NCBI RefSeq assembly: GCF_003477995.1
Contig: NZ_QUEM01000025.1
Span: 1 to 56,203, forward strand
Direction of reading: 5' to 3'
Length of the DNA stretch: 56,203 bases
DNA from: Bacteroides sp. OF04-15BH
Lineage (GTDB): Bacteria; Bacteroidota; Bacteroidia; Bacteroidales; Bacteroidaceae
The notes under the pieces are model-generated. The model was not told the origin of the DNA. It did not search any database and saw only the letters and a program-made list of their open reading frames with translations. Made by a program: the position numbers and the translations under genes. Shown here in pieces: positions 19,734 through 28,307 of this stretch; the stretch's first letter is position 1; every line of letters starts with the position of its first letter.

Positions 19734-20183
19734 TTATTTTCTGGACGGCATCGATACGCGCTCCCACACTTCCTGGCAGTTCATTTTCTCTCCATTCTCG
19801 TCTACGATCTGGAAAGTGATTACCATAAGATTCTCGTTCAGGAACTCATATTTCATCAGATTATCCACTCCGTCCATGGCAGAAGAAACCAGCAATTTCT
19901 TGATGTGCTCCACATAACTGCTGTCCGATTTCTTCTCATACGTACCTTCCATGGTCAGGAACACGTCTCCTTCTTTGGAAATCATCAGGTTGGTCAATGC
20001 ACCACCCGGGCTGAAAACCTTTAGATACGGAGCACGTTTGATCTCCGGAGATGAATCCAGCATTCCGTCTATCATGTTGCATAGCTGCCATGTACCCACC
20101 AAATCTGCTTTCTTCACAGACTGCGCCGAAATTGTAGTTGCGCCCAAAATGAAGGCAAACAACATTAAAAATTTCTTCATCAT
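19734..20183 (-). CDS. Secreted DUF4488-like protein
   Basis: 149 residues with a signal peptide (1-21, ending TISAQ). The mature part begins with the lipocalin-like pattern LVGTWQLCNM, then YLKVFSPGGALTNLM and GDVFLTMEGTYE, and ends with a beta strand before CQEVWERV. This matches Bacteroidetes DUF4488 proteins, which are small secreted beta-barrel-like proteins of unknown role. Two adjacent ATG codons (20183, 20180) could both start it. It is a single gene facing the operon terminator. Confidence 0.7.
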   Translation of the reverse strand: MMKKFLMLFAFILGATTISAQSVKKADLVGTWQLCNMIDGMLDSSPEIKRAPYLKVFSPGGALTNLMISKEGDVFLTMEGTYEKKSDSSYVEHIKKLLVSSAMDGVDNLMKYEFLNENLMVITFQIVDENGEKMNCQEVWERVSMPSRK

Positions 20184-20335
20184 GTCTTTCCTGTTTTAAA
20201 GTTAATACTTGGGTTAACTGTTCGAAAGTTACGAAAAAAATATTATAAAAAAAATATTCTTGCAGAAACTTTTCCAAAAAAAACAGAAAGATGAGAAAGC
20301 TCCTTTAAAGAGGATAAAAGGCATGCTTCCGAGCG

Positions 20336-20896
20336 TTACTCAGCAGAGGTGGTATCGAGCGTTTCCACCACATTGTCGAGCACCAGATCCTTGGCCACGT
20401 CATAGCTTCCGTCAGGACGCAAGGTGATGACCAGCGGTATGTAAAGGTCTGACATCGGGTAGCTTACACTCACGGCAAAACACAGGTTGCCGTCCTTCAC
20501 CTTGTCAAAAGCCATGCCTTCCAGAATGGCGTGCTCATAGAAATCACGCTCCATGTATTCCTTAAACGAACGCTTGTAAAATGTTTTCTGGAACAGCTGA
20601 CGGTCGCCCTGGTTCACAGTCAGGGTAATCACATTGTCGGCATACTTCGTTCCGGCATCATCGGTCACCAGCGGCAGGGAATCTACCGAATGGCGATCCA
20701 CCTGATAGGTTACCGAACGGCTGCCCCACTTTATCTGGTCCGAATAATGGTATTTGTTCATTTTCTGCACGGCACTGGCCGTGTCTTTCGAATAAATTCT
20801 GGTTTCGGCATCGCTCCCGGCAGCCTTTTTCTCGTCACCACATGCCGAAAAAAGTCCGAGCAGCAAACCGCACATTATTGCTGTATGTAACTTCAT
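20336..20896 (-). CDS. DUF4738-like lipoprotein
   Basis: 186 residues from ATG at 20896 (MKLHTAIMCGLLLGLFSACGD), with a clear lipobox at FSAC. The mature part has a central beta-rich region (SVTYQVDRHSVDSLPLV, NVITLTVNQGDRQLFQKTFYKRSF) like DUF4738 lipoproteins of Bacteroidales. The function is unknown; it is probably a periplasmic lipoprotein of the inner or outer membrane. A TTCCTTTG box on the minus strand (20916-20923) lies just upstream of the ATG, too close to be a good promoter. Confidence 0.65.
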   Translation of the reverse strand: MKLHTAIMCGLLLGLFSACGDEKKAAGSDAETRIYSKDTASAVQKMNKYHYSDQIKWGSRSVTYQVDRHSVDSLPLVTDDAGTKYADNVITLTVNQGDRQLFQKTFYKRSFKEYMERDFYEHAILEGMAFDKVKDGNLCFAVSVSYPMSDLYIPLVITLRPDGSYDVAKDLVLDNVVETLDTTSAE

Positions 20897-21050
20897 GTTT
20901 TTAATTTTTATAGAACAAAGGAACAAAAAAAGACCAAAACCACAAAACAGATTCTCCGTTCATTGAAAATATGAGGCCTGCATTTACAAAAAATAACATA
21001 GAAAAGTGCACTTGCCTGCACGAAATGAAACAAATAAAATAAAATCATTG

Positions 21051-21058
21051 TATCTTTG
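21051..21058 (+). promoter_or_regulatory. -7 box of the DUF4230 operon
   Basis: TATCTTTG, a perfect TAnnTTTG, lies 24 nt before the ATG at 21083. No good -33 element was seen. Confidence 0.5.
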
Positions 21059-21082
21059 GTAAAACGTTATCTAGAAACCGAT

Positions 21083-21763
21083 ATGAAAAAGAGATATCTT
21101 TTGTTTGCGGGGCTGGCCGTGCTGCTTTCGGCCAGCGCATGCCGGCAGGAAACGGCCGGACAAGCAGAAAGCGCCATCGAGCAAGCGGACTCGGCCACCG
21201 TGGTTCTGCGGCTCCAGCAATGCTCGCGAATCTACTCCACCGAATACAAGATTCACAAAATCATCACCAACCGGGACCAGATGAAACTGGAAGGAAACAT
21301 CATCAACCGGAAGGTGGACATGCCCATCCCCAGCGGAACACGCAAAATAGCCATTCCCATTGATGTGGTGATTAAAGGATATACGGATCTGTCCCAGATC
21401 AGCGAGAAGAACATCAAGGTGGAAGGCAAAAAGATTTCCATCATCCTGCCCGACCCGCAGTTTGCCGTTACGGCCGTGAAGATAGACCGCAAGAACATAG
21501 CCCAGACGGCCGAACTCATGCGCAGCCGCTATCAGGAGCAGGACATCAACCGGCTGACCCGTCAGGGTGTCAACAGCCTGCACAAGGATCTGCCGTGGAA
21601 CGAGTTTCTGGAAACAGCCCGAAGCAATGCGGCCTACACGTTGTTTCCCATCCTGCAGGCTATGGGCTTTAAGGAGATTCACATTCAATACAGAGACAAT
21701 CTGAAGGAAGATTCCAAAGAGTCTTTGCTGCTTTTTAAAACAATTGAAGAGAGAAAGTCATGA
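21083..21763 (+). CDS. DUF4230 family lipoprotein
   Basis: 226 residues from ATG at 21083. The N-terminus MKKRYLLFAGLAVLLSASAC is a lipoprotein signal with Cys at the lipobox. The mature protein contains LRLQQCSRIYSTEYKIHKII, the N-terminal signature of DUF4230, and ends with a C-terminal helical part (NAAYTLFPILQAMGFKEIHIQY) common to the family. Function is unknown. It overlaps the next gene, also DUF4230, by 4 nt (ATGA), so the two are translationally coupled. Confidence 0.8.
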   Translation: MKKRYLLFAGLAVLLSASACRQETAGQAESAIEQADSATVVLRLQQCSRIYSTEYKIHKIITNRDQMKLEGNIINRKVDMPIPSGTRKIAIPIDVVIKGYTDLSQISEKNIKVEGKKISIILPDPQFAVTAVKIDRKNIAQTAELMRSRYQEQDINRLTRQGVNSLHKDLPWNEFLETARSNAAYTLFPILQAMGFKEIHIQYRDNLKEDSKESLLLFKTIEERKS

Positions 21764-22383
21764 AAAAGAAAATCATATTCACCCTGATTCTGGTCGTTGT
21801 GGCGGCCGGACTGCTCTTTTGGGCGGGCAGCAAAGTGAAGCAAGCCCTGGATAACGGCGGACTGGTGAACCTTTCGCTGACCACACAGCAGGATATTGAC
21901 CAAACACCGATAGAGATCAACAGCATACGCCGCATCGGACAATGGGAGTTTCTTTCCATCAAGACCGAAGAACTGGTGGACTCGGTGAAAAAGGGATTTT
22001 TCTTCGACGACCGCATCGTGTGCATCTATCGGGGCACCCTGTCGCTGGGCATTGATATGGAGAAATGCGACAGTACCTGGATTTCCGCACAGAAAGGAGA
22101 CAGCATTGCCCTCCGGCTGCCCGCAGTGGGACTGCTCGACCAGAATTTCATCAACGAGGCCGAGACCAATGTGTTTTTTGAAGAAGGAAACTGGAACGAA
22201 AAGGAAAAGGAAGAGCTCTATCAGAAAGCCAGACGGAAAATGCTGCAACGTGCCTACTCCAAGGAAAACCGCCTGACAGCAGAGCAGCAGGCCCGCATCC
22301 AGATTACGCAGCTGATGAACTCCATGGGATTCAGTCATGTGAGCATTTCGTTTGAAGGAAACACTTCCGGAAAGAAAAAATAA
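21760..22383 (+). CDS. DUF4230 family membrane-anchored protein
   Basis: 207 residues with one N-terminal hydrophobic segment (about 4-24) that lacks a lipobox, so it is probably an inner-membrane anchor. The soluble part shares the DUF4230 pattern with the previous gene (INSIRRIGQWEFLSIKTEEL; QLMNSMGFSHVSISFE). The pair therefore is a lipoprotein and a membrane-anchored paralogue made together, which suggests a complex in the envelope. It ends with a Lys-rich tail, then a strong terminator. Confidence 0.8.
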   Translation: MKKKIIFTLILVVVAAGLLFWAGSKVKQALDNGGLVNLSLTTQQDIDQTPIEINSIRRIGQWEFLSIKTEELVDSVKKGFFFDDRIVCIYRGTLSLGIDMEKCDSTWISAQKGDSIALRLPAVGLLDQNFINEAETNVFFEEGNWNEKEKEELYQKARRKMLQRAYSKENRLTAEQQARIQITQLMNSMGFSHVSISFEGNTSGKKK

Positions 22384-22420
22384 GAGCGTTTCTCCAGGCA
22401 GAAACGCCGCTGCAAACCAT

Positions 22421-22466
22421 AACTCCCGTATGGGCCGCACCACGCGCCCGTACGGGAGTTTTTTTT
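22421..22466 (+). terminator. Terminator of the DUF4230 pair
   Basis: AACTCCCGTA and TACGGGAGTT form a 10-bp stem with a GC-rich inner part, followed by a run of T. Confidence 0.85.
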
Positions 22467-22486
22467 GAAAAGCACCGTCCGAAAAA

Positions 22487-22546
22487 TTCATCTCAATGAA
22501 ATGAAAAAACCATCGTAATGACTTTCTGAAATCATCACAATGGTTT
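22487..22546. repeat. Two-hairpin intergenic repeat, copy B
   Basis: Hairpin 1 is TTCAT-CTCA-ATGAA (22487-22500). Hairpin 2 has 15-nt arms (22507-22521, 22532-22546) around a 10-nt loop. It is related to 9702-9763 and lies directly after the stop of the minus-strand GNAT gene, where on the minus strand hairpin 2 is followed by T6, so here it could act as a terminator. Confidence 0.6.
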
Positions 22547-22552
22547 GAAAAC

Positions 22553-23122
22553 TTATTTTCCGCCTTCCGGCAAGGTGAGGTCGAAGTCGTTGCAGCGGTA
22601 CACCTCTGTGTAGAGCCAGCGCTTGATGCGTTCAAAATCGGCCGCCTCATCCAGTCCCTCTCCCCGCACCATCAGATGCAGGGCTATCGGCTGGCACTCC
22701 TTCTGATAAGGTGGTTGCACATAAGGACTGTTCTCCCAAAGCACAAAACCGTTGCGACGGTAGAAACCGATTCTCCGTTGCGCCAATTCTTCTACAGGCA
22801 ACTCTACCTCGAGCACCAGCGGAACGGTATATTGCTGCGCCAACAGGCCGAGCACCTCGCTGCCGATGCCCTTGCCACGCACCTCGGGCACGGTGGCAAA
22901 ATGTTCCACATACACAAAGTCGGGGCCCTGCCAACAGGTGACGAATCCCACAAAAGCGCCTTCCTGATTCAAGGCATAGGTAATAAAGAAAGGACTTTCG
23001 TCGGTCACCCGGCGCTGGTCTTCCCGGCTGCGTCTTTCCTCGGGCGGGAAGGCGGTTCCAAACAAATGCTCCACCTGGGCATATTCCGCATCTCCGGTCT
23101 TAATCTTTTTCAGTTCAATCAT
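22553..23122 (-). CDS. GNAT family N-acetyltransferase
   Basis: 189 residues. The acetyl-CoA loop is EVRGKGIGSEVLGLLAQQ, preceded by the strand YVEHFATVPE. The remaining regions (HLFGTAFPPEERRS at the N-terminus, FYRRNGFVLWE near the C-terminus) are typical GNAT. The C-terminal tail (DFERIKRWLYTEVY) is longer than usual. The substrate is not identifiable. It has its own near-perfect promoter at 23145-23176. Confidence 0.85.
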   Translation of the reverse strand: MIELKKIKTGDAEYAQVEHLFGTAFPPEERRSREDQRRVTDESPFFITYALNQEGAFVGFVTCWQGPDFVYVEHFATVPEVRGKGIGSEVLGLLAQQYTVPLVLEVELPVEELAQRRIGFYRRNGFVLWENSPYVQPPYQKECQPIALHLMVRGEGLDEAADFERIKRWLYTEVYRCNDFDLTLPEGGK

Positions 23123-23144
23123 AGCATCAAAATTTATTTACCGG

Positions 23145-23176
23145 CAAATGTAAGAAAACAAAAGCTCAGAAACAAA
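23145..23176 (-). promoter_or_regulatory. Promoter of the GNAT gene 22553-23122
   Basis: On the minus strand TTTG (23173-23176), a 20-bp spacer, then TACATTTG (23145-23152) match the consensus. It is 22 nt upstream of the ATG. Confidence 0.65.
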
Positions 23177-23278
23177 TATTCGTTTTTTTGTTTTCGCCGC
23201 ATAAAAACATGCCGCCGAAAAAAGTTATCTTTGCAGGAGTAACCAAAAACAAATCGGTAAAACAAGAATCCGGAAATC

Positions 23279-24694
23279 ATGACTGAAAGCATCATTTTTT
23301 TATTCATCGGTATTTTGGGAGGCTTTGCCGCGGGATGGCTCCTCCAGAAAAGCAGAAACGGGGGCATGCTGGTGCAAATAGCTGCCAAGGATAGTGAACT
23401 GGAGCGCGAACGCCAGCTGTATCAGCTGGAACAGGAACGGAGCAAGCAGCGCGAACGCGAACTAGAACAGCGGCTCACCCAAATGAATGAGGAAAACAAG
23501 GAACTGCGCTCGGCACGGGCCGTTTCGGAAAAGGAAATAGAACTGCTCCGGCGACAGATTGCGCTGGAGGAAGAGGCCGGAAAGGAGCGCCTGAAGGAAC
23601 AGATGGATATGGTAAGACAGCAGATGCAGAATGCCACCCAGGAAATGCTCAAGCAGCGGTCGAACGAACTGTCGGAGCACAACCAGTCACAGATGAGCGC
23701 CCTGCTCACCCCACTCAAGCAGTCTATCTCCGAAATGAAACAGACGATGGAGAGCAACCGTGATGTGCACAACCGCAACACGGCCTCGCTCGAGAAAGCC
23801 ATCGAGGAAATGATGAAACGCACGGTGGACATCGGTAAGGAAGCCGACAAGCTGGCTCACGCCCTGCGCAACGAGAGCAAGACGCAGGGTAACTGGGGTG
23901 AGCTGATTCTGGACGACCTGCTCTGCGGACAGGGCCTGAAAGAGGGGCTGCACTACGAGAAACAGGTGACGCTGCGCGACGGACAGGGACGGGCTCTCCG
24001 CAATGAGGAGTCGGGCAAGAAGATGATTCCCGACACCATCCTGCACTACCCCGACGGCAAGGACGCGGTGATCGACTCCAAAGTGTCGCTGACGGCCTTT
24101 GTGGACTATCAGAACGCGGAGACCGACGAGGAACGGAACGAGGCCCTGAAACGGCATGTGCAGAGTGTGAAGCAGCATGTCAGCGAACTGGCACGCAAGG
24201 ACTACAGCGCCTACATCAAACCGCCGCGCCAGTCGCTCAACTACGTCATCATGTTCGTACCCAACGAATCGGCCCTGCAGCTGGCCCTGCAAAGTGAACC
24301 GGCTCTGTGGCACGACGCCTTCGAGAAAGGGGTGTTCATCACCAGCGAACAGAATCTGATGGCAGCCCTGCGCATGATCCAGATTGCCTGGACGCAGGTG
24401 CAGCAAGCACGCAATCAGGAGGCCATATTCGACACGGCGCGCATGTTGCTGGACCGTGTGTCGGACTTCATCAAATTCTTTGATGAGATGGGACAGAAGC
24501 TGCAGGAAGCGCACAACTGTTATATCAAATCGGCCAACAAGTTGCGCGACGGCAAGCAGAGCGTTGTGGGAGGCGCCAACAAACTGATCCGCCTGGGAGC
24601 CAAGACAAGCAGCAACAAGACACTGCCCGAAACCAACGAAAGCGGCATCCCTTCACAATCGGAAAACGCCGCTTATCTGACCGACAAATCATAA
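23279..24694 (+). CDS. rmuC: DNA recombination protein RmuC
   Basis: 471 residues. An N-terminal transmembrane helix (about 3-20) precedes a long coiled coil (about 35-125, rich in Glu/Arg/Gln). The RmuC nuclease-like domain follows (about 130-430), with RNESKTQGNWGELILDDLL and DAVIDSKVSLTAFVDY, both family signatures, and YVIMFVPNESALQLAL near the end. RmuC is a membrane-anchored factor that limits DNA rearrangements. ATG at 23279 is preceded by a TATCTTTG box (23226-23233). A terminator follows. Confidence 0.95.
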   Translation: MTESIIFLFIGILGGFAAGWLLQKSRNGGMLVQIAAKDSELERERQLYQLEQERSKQRERELEQRLTQMNEENKELRSARAVSEKEIELLRRQIALEEEAGKERLKEQMDMVRQQMQNATQEMLKQRSNELSEHNQSQMSALLTPLKQSISEMKQTMESNRDVHNRNTASLEKAIEEMMKRTVDIGKEADKLAHALRNESKTQGNWGELILDDLLCGQGLKEGLHYEKQVTLRDGQGRALRNEESGKKMIPDTILHYPDGKDAVIDSKVSLTAFVDYQNAETDEERNEALKRHVQSVKQHVSELARKDYSAYIKPPRQSLNYVIMFVPNESALQLALQSEPALWHDAFEKGVFITSEQNLMAALRMIQIAWTQVQQARNQEAIFDTARMLLDRVSDFIKFFDEMGQKLQEAHNCYIKSANKLRDGKQSVVGGANKLIRLGAKTSSNKTLPETNESGIPSQSENAAYLTDKS

Positions 24695-24711
24695 ACCTGC
24701 CGATACAACAA

Positions 24712-24752
24712 CGCCCGGACCGTGCTTTTCTGCAACCGTCCGGGCGAATTTA
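24712..24752 (+). terminator. Terminator downstream of rmuC
   Basis: CGCCCGGAC and GTCCGGGCG form a strong stem; AT-rich sequence (AATTTATAA) follows. It lies between convergent genes. Confidence 0.65.
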
Positions 24753-24776
24753 TAACTCTTATCTACATACGATGTA

Positions 24777-25220
24777 TCAATCGTCCATTCTCAGGAAATT
24801 GCCCTGAGCATCAAACTCTACAGAGAGGTCGTTCTTCAATTCCACCTCATAGCCACCTTTTCTGTAACGCTCGATTTTCTCAACACCCACATTCGGGAAG
24901 TTCTGCTTGAGATAATTCTTGATGGCCGTCGGGATCAAGGCAGCCGGCACGGCATTCAACTTGCAGTCCACTTCGGTCCATTCTCCCTTGCTGTTGAACT
25001 CCACCTGAGTGCCATCCTCAAAAATCACTTCGTAAGTGGCAGCTTCCAGAAAATCCTTGTCGATCTTGATATAGGAAAGCTTTGCCTTCGGGAAATTCTT
25101 CTGAATGACAGTACGTGCTGCCTGAGGCAACTGGTTTACATCGCGGGTTATCACATCTTTAGCTATTGCTTGAACTGACAAACCAATCATCATCACCAAT
25201 AAAAAAAACAGTTTCTTCAT
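24777..25220 (-). CDS. Secreted PepSY-like (DUF2874/BLIP-type) protein
   Basis: 147 residues with a signal peptide (1-20, ending AIAK). The mature part holds two half-repeats of the PepSY-like fold: LPQAARTVIQKNFPKAKLSY with VIFEDGTQVEFNSKGEW, then PTAIKNYLKQNFPNVGVEK with VELKNDLSVEFDAQGNFLRM. Such proteins are periplasmic and often encoded next to two-component systems. It is a close paralogue of the gene 35 nt upstream (both begin the mature part with DVxTRDVxQLP). Confidence 0.85.
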   Translation of the reverse strand: MKKLFFLLVMMIGLSVQAIAKDVITRDVNQLPQAARTVIQKNFPKAKLSYIKIDKDFLEAATYEVIFEDGTQVEFNSKGEWTEVDCKLNAVPAALIPTAIKNYLKQNFPNVGVEKIERYRKGGYEVELKNDLSVEFDAQGNFLRMDD

Positions 25221-25255
25221 AATCGTAAATTTTTAGATTTCTATTTTCAGTTTAT

Positions 25256-25693
25256 TTAATCGTCCATTCTCTTGAAATTGCCTTCTGTATCAAAAATCAC
25301 TTCCAGGCCATTGCCTAACTCCACTTCCATCTCGCGGGAAGTGCGCTTGACTTTCTCTACCGAGTCGGTTGCAAAGTTCTGATTGAGATACAGCTTCACA
25401 GCATCGGGCAAAAACCGTACCGGTACGGCCGTTCTTTTGCATTCCACCTCTTTCCATTCGCCGTCGGAATCAAACTCCAGCTCATCGCCGTTGGTCAGCA
25501 CCACTTTGTATTCTGTGGAAAACAGTTCGCGGTCAATCTTGATGTACGAGATGTGATACTGCGAAAAGTTACTCTGAACAAACTGTCGGGCGAGTTCCGG
25601 AAGCTGAGCCACATCGCGGGTCACCACATCATCCTTACACGACGTCAGCAGCAAAGTGCCGGGCAATAATAAATATAGAAATAAGCGTTTCAT
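25256..25693 (-). CDS. PepSY-like (DUF2874/BLIP-type) lipoprotein or secreted protein
   Basis: 145 residues. The N-terminus MKRLFLYLLLPGTLLLTSCKDD contains a lipobox (LLTSC), given here by its end LLTSCKDD, so unlike its neighbour it is probably lipidated. The mature part has the same two half-repeats (LARQFVQSNFSQYHISYI, LYLNQNFATDSVEKVKR) with the closing VIFDTEGNFKRMDD. The lipidated and soluble paralogues may keep the same activity at different places. It is in line with the kinase gene 65 nt upstream. Confidence 0.85.
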   Translation of the reverse strand: MKRLFLYLLLPGTLLLTSCKDDVVTRDVAQLPELARQFVQSNFSQYHISYIKIDRELFSTEYKVVLTNGDELEFDSDGEWKEVECKRTAVPVRFLPDAVKLYLNQNFATDSVEKVKRTSREMEVELGNGLEVIFDTEGNFKRMDD

Positions 25694-25758
25694 ATCTTTC
25701 TCCTTTCTTCGTTGGTTATTTTTGATACGACAAAGGAAAACATGAAAATAGGAATCAT

Positions 25759-27054
25759 TTAGGAATTTGCATCGGTTTTCTCGATATTTACAATCTTTAA
25801 CTTAAACACGTGCATTCCCTCATAATTATAGATCAGAGGAAGGTGATAGAAGTCGGCTATCGACTTGACCAGAGCCAGACCAAGGCCGGTGGACTCGGAA
25901 GTCTTGCTGCGGTCATGATAGAATCTGCGGAAAATCATTTCGGAATCGAGAGGGGTGTTTCCGCTGTTTTTTACCATCAACCACTCACGGGTCAGCAGCA
26001 CTTCTACCTTTCCGCCCGACGGAGTGTGCACCATAGCGTTCTTGAGCAGATTATTGACCAGCACATGCGCCAGCGATTCATTGATCAGAACCGGCTGCGC
26101 GCCGCTGCACTCAAAATGCGTGTCGATATGCTTCGACTCATAGATGTCGTTCATAATCTCCAGTATGTCGGCAATCATCTGCGAAAGGTCTACCGGAACG
26201 GAGTCAATGAACTGTCCGTTGTTAATGCGCGAAAGCAGAAGCAGGGACTTGTTGAGCTGCACCACCCGATTCAGGGCCGTAAACATGTCTCCCACATATT
26301 CCAGCTGTTTTTCGGTAACTCCGTCCGATTCGGCCAGCAACTCCAGCTTGCCGCGAATGATGGCCAGCGGAGTCTGCAACTCGTGCGACGCATTCTCCGT
26401 GAACTGTTTCTGCTCCCGATAGACCGATTCGGCCCGGTGGGCCATATCCAATGCGGCATCGTTCAGGATGCGGAATTCTCGGATGGCGGTATCGTTTTCC
26501 AAGTCGGGTACCGGCTTTCCGGGCGTCATCTCCTGCAACCAAAGCACCAGACGGTGCAACGGACGGAACACCCGTTTGAGCGAAGCATATACTCCCAGTG
26601 TGGTGCACAGCAGCAGCACGACATACAGCACGACCAAAGCCCACCAGATGGCCCGGATCAGATCATCGCGCTCCAGCGTGGAACTCATCAGCGTGAGCTC
26701 ATAATAAGCCCCGTCAGCCGTGCGGAAACAACTTTTCATCACGCGCACGGGCTCAAACTCATTCTCGGTCTGTATGTATACCGACGAGTCGAAATAGGTT
26801 TCCCGATAGTTTTCCGCCTCTTCTTCGGTTATGGGACGGAACTGGTAGCGCTGCATGATGGAATCGTTGCTGTGGAGCAGCTCTGGATTGTGCAGCACTT
26901 TTCCGATCAGAATCTCACGCGTGTTGTTCAACGCATCATCGGTTTCATCCATCACTTCGTAAAGCACCAGGAAATAGAACACCGTGCCCCACAGAGCCAG
27001 AAAGAACAGAACAATCAGGAAAATCACCCGATTGGTGTATCGCAATAAATTCAT
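25759..27054 (-). CDS. Sensor histidine kinase
   Basis: 431 residues. Two transmembrane helices (about 8-30 and 145-170) enclose a periplasmic sensor region of about 115 residues. The HisKA domain has the phospho-accepting H224 in ASHELQTPLAIIRG. The ATPase domain follows, with the N-box VNNLLKNAMVHTP and the G-box STGLGLALVKSIADFY. It is an inner-membrane kinase of the OmpR-partner type and is separated from its response regulator by 7 nt. The PepSY-like genes downstream are its likely partners or targets. Confidence 0.93.
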   Translation of the reverse strand: MNLLRYTNRVIFLIVLFFLALWGTVFYFLVLYEVMDETDDALNNTREILIGKVLHNPELLHSNDSIMQRYQFRPITEEEAENYRETYFDSSVYIQTENEFEPVRVMKSCFRTADGAYYELTLMSSTLERDDLIRAIWWALVVLYVVLLLCTTLGVYASLKRVFRPLHRLVLWLQEMTPGKPVPDLENDTAIREFRILNDAALDMAHRAESVYREQKQFTENASHELQTPLAIIRGKLELLAESDGVTEKQLEYVGDMFTALNRVVQLNKSLLLLSRINNGQFIDSVPVDLSQMIADILEIMNDIYESKHIDTHFECSGAQPVLINESLAHVLVNNLLKNAMVHTPSGGKVEVLLTREWLMVKNSGNTPLDSEMIFRRFYHDRSKTSESTGLGLALVKSIADFYHLPLIYNYEGMHVFKLKIVNIEKTDANS

Positions 27055-27061
27055 AGGCGCT

Positions 27062-27736
27062 CTATACGATTAGTTTATATCCGAACCCGTACACGGCCTT
27101 GATTTCGGGAACAGCGCCGGCTTGCTTCATCTTCTTACGCAGATTCTTCACTTGCGAATACAGGAAATCCAGACTGTCCGCCTGGTCTATATGGTCGCCC
27201 CAAACCGATTCGGCCAAAGAAGTCTTGTTGATCAGACGGTTCGGATTGGATACAAAATAATACAGCAGATCGAACTCCTTCCGGTTCAGCTGTATCTCCG
27301 TATCGCCCACCATCACCTGTCTTTTGTCGGGATAAACCACCAGATTTTCCAGAATGATGCTGGTATCGCCGTGTGCGTTCTTGCGTCGCAGCAACGATTT
27401 GATGCGGGCATGCAACTCGGCCAAATGAAACGGTTTGGCCAGATAGTCGTCGGCTCCCATGTCCAGACCCTTGATTTTATCATCCACCGAATCCTTTGCC
27501 GACAGGATGATCACACGCTCCTGCTTGCGCAGACGCTTCAGTGCGGAAAGAATTCCCAGCCCGCTTCCGCCCGGCAACATGATATCCAGCAACACACAAT
27601 CATAGTCATACTCCTGCACTTTGGTCAGAGCAGTTTGATAATCGGACGCGCACTCCACGATATATTTTTCTTTTTCCAAAGATTCGCGCACCATATCGCG
27701 CAGGCCATCTTCGTCCTCCACTACCAGAATTTTCAT
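27062..27736 (-). CDS. OmpR-family response regulator
   Basis: 224 residues. The receiver domain has an acidic pocket at E7/D8, the phospho-acceptor D51 in CVLLDIMLPGG, and the conserved lysine in IILSAKDSVDD. The winged-helix DNA-binding domain (about 130-222) contains LNRKEFDLLYYFVSNPNRLI and ends SVWGDHIDQADSLDFLYSQV. It is directly upstream of the kinase in the operon and starts 14 nt after the thioesterase gene stop. Confidence 0.95.
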   Translation of the reverse strand: MKILVVEDEDGLRDMVRESLEKEKYIVECASDYQTALTKVQEYDYDCVLLDIMLPGGSGLGILSALKRLRKQERVIILSAKDSVDDKIKGLDMGADDYLAKPFHLAELHARIKSLLRRKNAHGDTSIILENLVVYPDKRQVMVGDTEIQLNRKEFDLLYYFVSNPNRLINKTSLAESVWGDHIDQADSLDFLYSQVKNLRKKMKQAGAVPEIKAVYGFGYKLIV

Positions 27737-27750
27737 AAGCGTTTCTGTTT

Positions 27751-28161
27751 TTACATCAGTCCGTCCACCTGGAGATCTTCGCGCTTGCGATAGCCCGAAC
27801 TGGTCATCAGAGCAATCAGCTCCCCCTGCCCGTCAGTCACGCGCACTTCTATAAAAGGTACTTTTCCGTGGTTCATCACCTCGCGGGCCTCGGCATACAG
27901 TTCTCCGGGATGAGCGGGTTTCAAGAAAGTGATTCCGGCATTCAGCGACAAAGTCAGCTTTCCCCGGCTGTTGGCGGCTACTCCGAAAGCCATGTCTGCC
28001 AAGGCAAAAATCACTCCTCCGTGACAGATTCCTCCCAAATTCAGGTGACACGGCTTTACGGTCATGCGCACCCGGCCATAGCCTTCGCGGGCCTCAACCA
28101 CCTCTGAACCCAACATTCTTTCAAACTCATCGCAATCGAACAAATCTTTCAGTGTACTCAT
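27751..28161 (-). CDS. PaaI-type hotdog thioesterase
   Basis: 136 residues, the usual size. The hotdog-fold signature GGICHGGVIFALADMAFGVA holds the HGG motif and the acid residue that activate water to cleave acyl-CoA thioesters. Further family motifs are SLNAGITFLKPAHPGEL and the closing beta strand. The substrate is unknown. It is the first gene of an apparent operon with the two-component system, 14 nt from the regulator, an unusual partnership. Confidence 0.88.
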   Translation of the reverse strand: MSTLKDLFDCDEFERMLGSEVVEAREGYGRVRMTVKPCHLNLGGICHGGVIFALADMAFGVAANSRGKLTLSLNAGITFLKPAHPGELYAEAREVMNHGKVPFIEVRVTDGQGELIALMTSSGYRKREDLQVDGLM

Positions 28162-28307
28162 AAATCTATTTTTCTAATGATTGGATAAAGTTAGTAAAAA
28201 GTGATGGATTAAGAAGAGTTTGAAATGATAAAAAAGAAAAAACCGAAATCACGAACAACCTGTCTGATTATTGCGTATCTTCGCTTTCAGTAAAAAAAAG
28301 TACCATT

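Noticed and set aside
23687..24514. 275-residue minus-strand frame opposite rmuC
   Set aside because: rmuC carries the family signatures; the opposite frame is a reading shadow.
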